Shown: positions 7,938 to 12,911 of the stretch, piece by piece
Layout: each line of letters begins with the position of its first letter
Position numbering within the stretch: position 1 is the stretch's first letter
Assembly (NCBI GenBank): GCA_003230795.1
Contig: QIGM01000535.1
Coordinates: 1-12,911 of the forward strand
Length of the DNA: 12,911 nt
Reading direction: 5' to 3'
Origin: a bacterium
Lineage (GTDB): Bacteria > Bdellovibrionota_C > UBA2361 > SZUA-149
Translations under genes and position numbers: made by a program
The notes under the pieces: generated by a model
Databases searched by the model: none
The model's input: only the letters and a program-made list of their open reading frames with translations
What the model was told of the DNA's origin: nothing

Positions 7938-8426
7938 CTAGCTCAAATATGACTCGAAGCGAACGAAGTGGCAGGTGTAGCCATTAGGCTGTTTCTCCAG
8001 ATAGTCCTGATGGTAGTCCTCAGCCGGATAAAAGGTCTCTAGGGGCTCAAGTGAAGTAGCCACTGACGCTGGCCAACGCGCTGACGCGTTTACTAGCTCG
8101 ATAAAGCTCTCCGCTTCTTCGCGCTCCTCAGCGGAGACAAAGAATATCGCGGAACGATACGCCGTTCCTTTATCGTTTCCCTGCCTATTGAGCGTCGTGG
8201 GATCGTGAATGCAGAAGAAGAAATCTAGCAGGTCTCTGAAGGACGCCGTCTCGGTATCGTATTCAATCTGGAGAACTTCGGCGTGACCCGGATGATTCTC
8301 GTATGTGGGATTCTCGTTCTCCCCGCCTGCGTAACCGCATTCTGTATCTATAACTCCGGGGCGGGCACGGAATAGCTCTTCCATGCCCCAGAAACATCCT
8401 CCAGCAAATACGGCTTTACGAATCAT
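7938..8426 (-). CDS. msrA: Peptide-methionine (S)-S-oxide reductase
   Basis: MsrA reduces the S-epimer of methionine sulfoxide in proteins and free methionine, using thioredoxin. The 162 residues are a compact family member. The signature GGCFWGMEELF places the catalytic cysteine at residue 11, and the GVIDTECGYAGG, PTYENHPGHAEVLQIEYD, FFCIHDPTTLNRQGNDKGTAYRS and AEDYHQDYL segments are all typical. A cysteine near the C-terminus (C152 in YTCHF) may be the resolving residue. There is no signal peptide, so it should be cytoplasmic. The ATG at 8426 follows GAGGGT with about six bases of spacing. It lies 81 bases downstream of, and in the same direction as, a gene for a methionine-rich secreted protein. 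Confidence 0.97.
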   Translation of the reverse strand: MIRKAVFAGGCFWGMEELFRARPGVIDTECGYAGGENENPTYENHPGHAEVLQIEYDTETASFRDLLDFFFCIHDPTTLNRQGNDKGTAYRSAIFFVSAEEREEAESFIELVNASARWPASVATSLEPLETFYPAEDYHQDYLEKQPNGYTCHFVRFESYLS

Positions 8427-8433
8427 TCATACC

Positions 8434-8465
8434 CTCAGAAAATAAAGCTCCCAGAAAATAAAGCT
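8434..8465 (-). repeat. 16-bp tandem duplication in the msrA leader
   Basis: Two adjacent 16-bp units (8434-8449 and 8450-8465) differ by one base. On the - strand each reads AGCTTTATTTTCTGGG or its GAG variant. They lie directly upstream of msrA, and the proximal copy overlaps its Shine-Dalgarno site. Just beyond, TAGAC-GGCAA-GTCTA (8467-8481) forms a five-bp hairpin that could be a weak terminator of the upstream gene. Confidence 0.9.
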
Positions 8466-8507
8466 ATAGACGGCAAGTCTAGAAAGCTTGGAATCAACTG
8501 AAGTCAA

Positions 8508-8864
8508 TTATCCGCCAAATCCAAACTTAGGTGCGGGACAACGCTTCTCAATTTCAGCGGTCACCGCGGTTTCAAATTCTTTGTCATCTTTCCGGTCACC
8601 GTATTTCGCTTCTAGAGTAGCGGAACACTTCTCTACCTTTGGCTGCATCGCTTGCATCTCCGCCATCATACTGCTCATACCAGACATATCGCCTCCCTGA
8701 ACAACACGCTGGGCCTCTTTCATTTTCGTTAGCAAAGGATTCATGCACTTACAATAATCCGCGGCAGCATCGTGCTCAACAGCAGCAAATGCCGGGACAA
8801 CAGCAGCAAATGCCAGGACAACAGGAAGCAAAGTAAGAAAGGAAAGAATAATGAACTTGCGCAT
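8508..8864 (-). CDS. Small secreted methionine-rich protein, function unknown
   Basis: I do not recognise the family. The 118 residues start with a clear Sec signal peptide (MRKF, hydrophobic core to about residue 24, AFA at 25-27 before the likely cut). The mature part has four cysteines (C38, C40, C80, C109), enough for two disulfides in the periplasm. Between them, residues 41-73 contain eight methionines, including MSGMSSMMAEMQAM. The C-terminus is charged and ends in FGFGG. The ATG at 8864 has a good GAGGA site with about six bases of spacing. The gene precedes msrA on the same strand, so co-transcription is possible. A role as a methionine-based oxidant sink or metal binder is an inference from composition and neighbour only. 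Confidence 0.75.
   Translation of the reverse strand: MRKFIILSFLTLLPVVLAFAAVVPAFAAVEHDAAADYCKCMNPLLTKMKEAQRVVQGGDMSGMSSMMAEMQAMQPKVEKCSATLEAKYGDRKDDKEFETAVTAEIEKRCPAPKFGFGG
8777..8818 (-). repeat. 21-bp tandem duplication inside a signal-peptide coding region
   Basis: Two in-frame 21-bp units (8777-8797 and 8798-8818) differ by one base and continue into a partial third copy. They encode VLAFAAV and VPAFAAV, so the signal peptide of the methionine-rich protein carries two consecutive AFA signal-peptidase-like sites. Confidence 0.92.
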
Positions 8865-8903
8865 ACGAATTCCTCGGCTATTCGATAATAACTACTGGGA
8901 ACT

Positions 8904-8927
8904 GATACCATTTTCGATACCATTTTC
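8904..8927. repeat. Perfect 12-bp tandem duplication in a divergent intergenic region
   Basis: GATACCATTTTC occurs twice head to tail (8904-8915 and 8916-8927), about 40-60 bases upstream of the methionine-rich protein gene, where its promoter should lie. Confidence 0.95.
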
Positions 8928-8981
8928 CGAGCGTCAGGTATGACCATCAATTACGGACACTTACGGCTACGTGAAAAATAG

Positions 8982-9009
8982 AATATTTGCTCGCTCTGCC
9001 GCAAATATT
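8982..9009. promoter_or_regulatory. Perfect 9-bp dyad between divergent genes
   Basis: AATATTTGC (8982-8990) and GCAAATATT (9001-9009) are exact inverted repeats separated by 10 bases, giving half-site centres 19 bases apart, nearly two helical turns. The position between divergent genes (starts at 8864 on - and 9095 on +) suits a dimeric regulator's operator; an RNA hairpin is the alternative. Apart from this and the 12-bp duplication, the 230-base gap shows nothing clear. Confidence 0.5.
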
Positions 9010-9094
9010 ATTCGCAACAAAAGTGCGCATTTACATCACAATTGTTTAGTAAGACTTGGGCTAGATTAGGACTTGAAAGGAAAAATTAATTTTG

Positions 9095-9340
9095 ATGCTA
9101 CGCCTTGCCCTATTTATCTTCGTTATCCTCCTCGCAGCTTGCGAGAAAAAATCTGCACAGTACATACTAAAAACCCCTACCGGCCTCGAAACTTCTTCGC
9201 ACTACAACAGCGAAGCACTAGAGCCAGTCCGTAAGTATATTCGGGTTGAGCCGCACGTATTTAGGCGAGATAAGCGAATACTTGAAAAGAGAAACTTCAT
9301 GCAGAAGCGAAGGAATAAACACTACTTCCCTCGGCGCTAG
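9095..9340 (+). CDS. Small basic lipoprotein, function unknown
   Basis: An 81-residue protein from the ATG at 9095 (TTG 9092 just before it is in frame). The hydrophobic leader MLRLALFIFVILLAAC ends in a lipobox with the lipidated cysteine at position 16, followed by EKK, so it should be a lipoprotein without an Asp+2 inner-membrane retention signal. The second half is very basic: 15 Lys/Arg in the last 41 residues, ending in RR. AAGGA at 9077-9081 is a possible, rather distant, ribosome site. It converges on the LarA-like gene with 30 bases between the stops. I do not recognise the family; the basic tail might bind peptidoglycan, nucleic acid or anionic lipid headgroups. Confidence 0.6.
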   Translation: MLRLALFIFVILLAACEKKSAQYILKTPTGLETSSHYNSEALEPVRKYIRVEPHVFRRDKRILEKRNFMQKRRNKHYFPRR

Positions 9341-9356
9341 GCGCTCGTCACAAATG

Positions 9357-9388
9357 CTACGCGCCAGACTCTACTTTCGCGCGTAGAG
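9357..9388. terminator. Overlapping hairpins between convergent genes
   Basis: CTACGCGC (9357-9364) pairs perfectly with GCGCGTAG (9379-9386). A second stem, CTCTAC (9369-9374) with GTAGAG (9383-9388), uses part of the same bases, so the two are mutually exclusive. They cover the stop codon of the LarA-like gene. Neither is followed by a T-run, so intrinsic termination is doubtful. Confidence 0.3.
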
Positions 9389-10660
9389 CCATTGACCGCC
9401 TTCTTCAATCCACATTTGACCAGGACCAGAGAAAGCCTCTTTTGTTACGCCTGCAGGATCTCGGTAGCCAAGCCCCACCTTTTCGCATTCCTCTTTTGAT
9501 ATCTTTGTTGCGAGCGTGACCTTGAAAGGAAACTGCTCTTGACCGTCCTTCATAGAACCCTGCCCACGGACGTTTATCACATGCGAAGCGACATTTTTGT
9601 CGAAGTCAGGGTCCTTCTCGCAGTAATCGAGCACATAGTCGAGACCATGGTAGCCTATTGCTCGCATATCCTGATCCATCTTCGCATTTGAGTGAAAACA
9701 ATCAATATGCGGCGCAAGCAATATTATCTCAGCGCCTTGCGCGAGCACACCTGGGCGCTGAAGCTTGTAGGAACCCTTACCTGCTGTCCATACTTCATCG
9801 TACATTTGCGGCAACTGCTGGACTACGATGTTTTTTGGCTCATCGAGATAAATTATGTGCAGCTTCGAGCTCAACTCAGCAGCTAGAGCATGCGCCTCAA
9901 GAAATCCCTCATATCCTAGGCCACCGAATAATCCCTTAGGCACAACGCGGTGCGTGCTATCTTCGGTATAAACCATATTTAGTGAGAGCACAGAAGTTGA
10001 ACCCATCTTGTTGAAGATATGCTTAGCACCTTCATTCACTACGTCTCGAGCAGGATTCTTGGCTTGTCCGATAATCTCGGGAATCCCCATCAAGACCGCA
10101 GCCCAGTGCAACATCGCAATGACCTCGGGACCAGATATTCCAGGGAAAAACATTTTCGTTCCGCCGGAATATCCCAAAGCCTCGTGAGGTACGGTTCCAT
10201 TAATCGCAATTACTAAGTCATAATCATCGAATACAAGCTTATTTATCGTAACCGAGAGTGGCTTTTCTAAATGCCCGCCTGTTTTTTCGGCAATAAACTC
10301 AGATGGAAGATCAACCACATGCTCGATCTGATCGGAGTTATCGAATTCATGATTCAACATAGAACCGACAAGAGCGTGAGAATCAGAAGAAACTCCTGTT
10401 TTCTCCTCCAGCTCTTCATTGCTCATTGCTCGGTGGGTACCTCCGGCATTAAGAAGATCGATTCGCTCTAAACCCTTCCCTGCCAGTGCTTCGTAAAGAG
10501 CCGGAACAATGCGGTCGGTAAAGTCATGGCGAGAATAGTCATTGTGAACAACAAGCACTTTCTTCAAAGTACCGACAGATTCAAGAGAACCCTGGACGAC
10601 TCGCTCAATCTCCTCATTACTAAGTTCTAATTCAGCGTTGGTGGCGGCTACTATCGACAT
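9371..10660 (-). CDS. LarA-family (nickel-pincer) 2-hydroxyacid racemase-like enzyme
   Basis: LarA racemases and epimerases use a nickel-pincer nucleotide cofactor bound covalently to a lysine. With the ATG at 10660 the protein has 429 residues, normal for the family. The residues corresponding to Lactobacillus LarA H108, H174, K184 and H200 are visible as H76 (GGTHRAMS), H159 (VPHEA), K169 (GYSGGTKMFFPG) and H185 (AMLHW); the spacings of 10 and 16 between the last three match exactly, so it should be catalytically competent. NDYSRHDF stands where LarA has its DxTRP-type substrate-binding segment, so the substrate may not be lactate. TTG at 10687 (438 residues) is an alternative start without a ribosome site. 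It follows the PhzE-type gene by 45 bases. No larB, larC or larE is in the window. Confidence 0.88.
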   Translation of the reverse strand: MSIVAATNAELELSNEEIERVVQGSLESVGTLKKVLVVHNDYSRHDFTDRIVPALYEALAGKGLERIDLLNAGGTHRAMSNEELEEKTGVSSDSHALVGSMLNHEFDNSDQIEHVVDLPSEFIAEKTGGHLEKPLSVTINKLVFDDYDLVIAINGTVPHEALGYSGGTKMFFPGISGPEVIAMLHWAAVLMGIPEIIGQAKNPARDVVNEGAKHIFNKMGSTSVLSLNMVYTEDSTHRVVPKGLFGGLGYEGFLEAHALAAELSSKLHIIYLDEPKNIVVQQLPQMYDEVWTAGKGSYKLQRPGVLAQGAEIILLAPHIDCFHSNAKMDQDMRAIGYHGLDYVLDYCEKDPDFDKNVASHVINVRGQGSMKDGQEQFPFKVTLATKISKEECEKVGLGYRDPAGVTKEAFSGPGQMWIEEGGQWLYARK

Positions 10661-10705
10661 ACTTTTACCCACATAAGCGGTTCGCAATAATTACTAGGCT
10701 ACTTA

Positions 10706-12532
10706 TTATTTGTTCGGAATCACCGCTCGTAGCATATACGCGAGTAGCTCATAGCCATCTTCCGACATGATAGATTCTGGATGAAACTGCGAGCTAATGA
10801 AACTACTTCCTCGTAGCGCCACAACTCGCTGTTCTTGGTTACAGACTAACTCTACTCCCTCCGGCGGAGATTCTGGCATACACGGAGAGAAGGAGTTGTA
10901 GAATCCTAGACGATAGGAGCGGCCATCAAGAAAAGGAACCTCTACCTGCATTCCTTGGGTGCAAATTAACTGCTGCTCTACTGCTAAACCAAGTTCTCGA
11001 GCGATCGACTGGTGCCCAAGACAAAGTCCGATCGTTGGCCTTCCCTCTTGGAGTAATTTTTCAGTAAGTGCTCGTGTAGCGAGAATACGCGGGTCAGAAT
11101 CATCATTAATATCGCCAGGGCCAGGACCAATGATAACTAAATCTGCATTGAGATTCTCTGTATCAATCGATTCGACCGCTTCAATCTTCGCCTCACTGCC
11201 GAGGTGACGAATCATATGGGCAATCATCTTAACGAAATCGTCTTCGGCATCGGCTATTAAAACCTTATGCCCAGATAGCCCAATTTCCGGTACACAGTTC
11301 TGCGCCTGCAAGAGAAACCTAGAGAGGCCTTGGTTTCGGATTTCTAGATATGGCCCGACAAGACTTCGAACAATGGGTGTCAGCATTGTTGGAGAAGGTG
11401 TCTGTTTGCTACTAAATACTTGCAGCATAGATGCCGCCTTCTCTCTAGTCTCTTGCGCCTCTGAGGCTGGAATAGAATCACGAACAATGCCCGCACCAGC
11501 TTGCACACGGGCAGTTCCATCCGGAAGGAACTCCGCCGTTCGAATTAGAATAGCGCTATCAAAAGTTTTATCGGTTCGCAGCACTCCTATCTCACCACCA
11601 AAATACCTCCGCGAACTATTTTCGTACTTGGCGATAATACGCGTAGCGCTTTCAAGTGGTCCACCAATGAGTGTGGGTGCATGTTGAGAGTGGCGGAAGG
11701 CGGAAATTGGATCATTCGCAGGGAGTCCACGAAGTAAGTACTCGGTATGAATGACCGCAGCTGCATCCCGCAAGAACGGTCCTTCAACATGTCCTCCGCG
11801 AGGACAAATCTGCGCCATCATCTTTAATTCTTCGTCTACAACTTGGAAGAGCTCATTAATTTCTTTTCGATCTATTAGGAAGCGAACGAAACGATCAATA
11901 AAGCTGACGGGGTCTCCTTTCCTGAAGGTTCCCGCGATCGGATTCATTATGGTCGCGTCGTGCGTAATCTCAAGATGACGCTCCGGTGATGCGCCGAGAA
12001 ATCGCGAGCCCCCATCAGCACTTCCATCGACGAAACAAAGCGTCATGTACTGCCCACGCATTTTCAGCAACTCTGCATAAAGCGCAAGCGTCTGCTCATC
12101 ACTTAGCGTTCCGCAATTTGCTTCGAAGTAACGTGAGAAAATTACCTGTACGGCATTTCCTTTATAAATCTCTTCTTTCTGAATTGTCCGAGCGACGTTC
12201 GCGTAATCTTCATCCGAGAGTGAGGGTTCAAACTCCGGTAGGTCCGGAACTTTGACTCCGGCTAGCTCTGAGAGGATTTCTGGAATATTAAATTGCCTGT
12301 CGGACTCAACGACAAGCGCGAGGATGGGCTCCTCACCATGCGACTCATACCCCTTCTCACGAATCGAACAGAAAGGGTTAACAAAGACGACATCTTTATC
12401 GTTTTTCTCAACCAGTTCACCGAGCTGCTCCAAGCTACTCAAGTGATGCACATCTCCACAGTACAAAGTAATCGTGCCTTCCTTCTCAAGAAGTGCGTAA
12501 GAGTTATTCGAATTGCCTTGAAGCAGCTTCAT
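10706..12532 (-). CDS. PhzE-type chorismate aminase / glutamine amidotransferase fusion (ADIC or anthranilate synthase)
   Basis: One 608-residue polypeptide with a chorismate-binding domain (about 100-370) and a class I glutamine amidotransferase (about 420-605). The amidotransferase triad is present: C504 in GLCLGHQ, H584 and E586 in SQFHPES, plus GPGPGD at 469-474. The chorismate domain shows SPERH (182-186), MNPIAGTFR (from 196), VVDEELKMMA (231-240) and IHTEY (261-265). Where TrpE has SGAPK it has GGPLE (290-294), and it lacks the usual PIAGTRxRG. By memory of the families these match PhzE, which makes 2-amino-2-desoxyisochorismate and keeps the pyruvyl group, better than tryptophan-pathway TrpE. 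ATG 12532 follows a weak GGA site. No trp or other phz genes are in the window. The product, ADIC versus anthranilate, cannot be settled by reading. Confidence 0.9.
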   Translation of the reverse strand: MKLLQGNSNNSYALLEKEGTITLYCGDVHHLSSLEQLGELVEKNDKDVVFVNPFCSIREKGYESHGEEPILALVVESDRQFNIPEILSELAGVKVPDLPEFEPSLSDEDYANVARTIQKEEIYKGNAVQVIFSRYFEANCGTLSDEQTLALYAELLKMRGQYMTLCFVDGSADGGSRFLGASPERHLEITHDATIMNPIAGTFRKGDPVSFIDRFVRFLIDRKEINELFQVVDEELKMMAQICPRGGHVEGPFLRDAAAVIHTEYLLRGLPANDPISAFRHSQHAPTLIGGPLESATRIIAKYENSSRRYFGGEIGVLRTDKTFDSAILIRTAEFLPDGTARVQAGAGIVRDSIPASEAQETREKAASMLQVFSSKQTPSPTMLTPIVRSLVGPYLEIRNQGLSRFLLQAQNCVPEIGLSGHKVLIADAEDDFVKMIAHMIRHLGSEAKIEAVESIDTENLNADLVIIGPGPGDINDDSDPRILATRALTEKLLQEGRPTIGLCLGHQSIARELGLAVEQQLICTQGMQVEVPFLDGRSYRLGFYNSFSPCMPESPPEGVELVCNQEQRVVALRGSSFISSQFHPESIMSEDGYELLAYMLRAVIPNK

Positions 12533-12602
12533 CGTTTTCCGTTCTAAGTGAGTTAATTAGCGCCGAAATTCTTCTGGGAGTTCCGTCTACATGAAGGCGA
12601 CA

Positions 12603-12631
12603 CTTATACTTAAAAATACTCGGTTTTTCAA
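12603..12631 (-). promoter_or_regulatory. Sigma70-type promoter for the PhzE-type/LarA-type unit
   Basis: On the - strand TTGAAA (12631-12626, 5 of 6) is followed after exactly 17 bases by TATAAG (12608-12603, 5 of 6). Transcription would start near 12596, leaving a leader of about 63 bases before the ATG at 12532. The leader contains no Trp-rich leader peptide, so trp-type attenuation is not indicated. Confidence 0.6.
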
Positions 12632-12754
12632 TAGAAGTCGTTTATTTCAGGCCCATGAATCTAATCGTCCGCATTCTTTCCCCTGTGGGCTGAAATATGC
12701 GAACATAAGCAACTCTAGAGCAAAGATGTTTCCCCTTAATCAGCCCACTATTCG

Positions 12755-12911
12755 ATGTACTCTTCTCGGTACTCTTCTCGACACTCATTCCCTAAAAGCC
12801 TAAAGACCATTTCTCGAAACTTACTCTCTCTTGCCTTACTACTCGCTGTCCTGAGCTCACTAGCCTCAGCGCAGACGCTAAGCCTGGAACTTCTCGCAAG
12901 TGATATAGGCG
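12755..12911 (+). CDS. Secreted protein of unknown function, N-terminal part (continues past window)
   Basis: An open frame begins at ATG 12755 and runs off the right edge after 52 codons. It starts with a polar basic n-region (MYSSRYSSRHSFPKSLKTISRN), then a hydrophobic core (LLSLALLLAVLSSL) and ASA before QTL, a convincing Sec signal peptide with the cut probably after ASA. Residues 2-5 and 6-9 are both YSSR, encoded by a perfect 12-bp tandem repeat. The frame is closed by TAA at 12737-12739, and ATG 12755 is the only standard start before the signal peptide. No clear ribosome site precedes it. The gene is divergent from the PhzE-type gene. Confidence 0.62.
   Translation, partial: MYSSRYSSRHSFPKSLKTISRNLLSLALLLAVLSSLASAQTLSLELLASDIG
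12757..12780 (+). repeat. Perfect 12-bp tandem duplication at the start of a secreted-protein gene
   Basis: GTACTCTTCTCG occurs twice head to tail (12757-12768 and 12769-12780), in frame, adding YSSR to the n-region of the signal peptide. Confidence 0.93.

Noticed and set aside
8741..8950. 69-codon open frame on the - strand with a leucine-rich hydrophobic stretch
   Set aside because: It is an out-of-frame reading of the signal-peptide region of the methionine-rich protein gene, which has a good ribosome site and a coherent product.
12587..12592. ATG-TAG start-stop pair in the leader of the PhzE-type gene (- strand)
   Set aside because: There is no Shine-Dalgarno site before it and no Trp-rich leader peptide or attenuator hairpin, so it is most likely chance.
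12591..12803. 70-codon open frame on the + strand between the PhzE-type gene and the last gene
   Set aside because: It has no ribosome site or coherent protein features, and it overlaps the start of the signal-peptide frame that opens at 12755.

Overview
The window looks like chromosomal DNA from a Gram-negative (diderm) bacterium of moderate GC content. Evidence for this includes a lipobox lipoprotein, several Sec-type signal peptides, a membrane-anchored M23 murein peptidase, Tad-type pilus proteins and RecN. The tRNA-Ala lacks an encoded CCA. The lineage cannot be fixed from this sequence; a delta-proteobacteria-like group is a guess only. I see no prophage, insertion sequence, CRISPR array or rRNA.

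Layout: the first 3.8 kb runs on the + strand. It holds the 3' part of NAD kinase (nadK), then recN with its own extended -10 promoter, a 22-bp x3 tandem repeat that starts inside the end of recN, an M23/LytM-type peptidase with all metal and catalytic residues present, and tRNA-Ala(GGC). From 3.87 to 7.72 kb a tight three-gene cassette runs on the - strand: two TadE-like pseudopilins followed by a large TadG-like protein carrying a von Willebrand A domain with an intact MIDAS. No other tad genes (ATPase, TadB/C, secretin, flp) are in the window. From 7.94 to 8.86 kb, also on the - strand, a small methionine-rich secreted protein is followed by msrA. A small, very basic lipoprotein is on the + strand at 9.1-9.34 kb, divergent from them across a 230-bp spacer with a perfect 9-bp dyad. 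From 9.37 to 12.53 kb a two-gene - strand unit with a good sigma70-type promoter encodes a PhzE-type aminase/glutamine amidotransferase fusion and, downstream, a LarA-family (nickel-pincer lactate racemase-like) enzyme. The start of another secreted protein runs off the right edge.

Two themes deserve attention. First, three local associations could be functional units: the TadE-TadE-vWA trio with its cysteine-rich parts, the Met-rich secreted protein beside msrA, and the PhzE-type plus LarA-type pair. Second, perfect or near-perfect short tandem duplications (12-22 bp) occur five times, both between genes and inside two signal-peptide-coding regions, suggesting that the replication or repair of this genome leaves such duplications.
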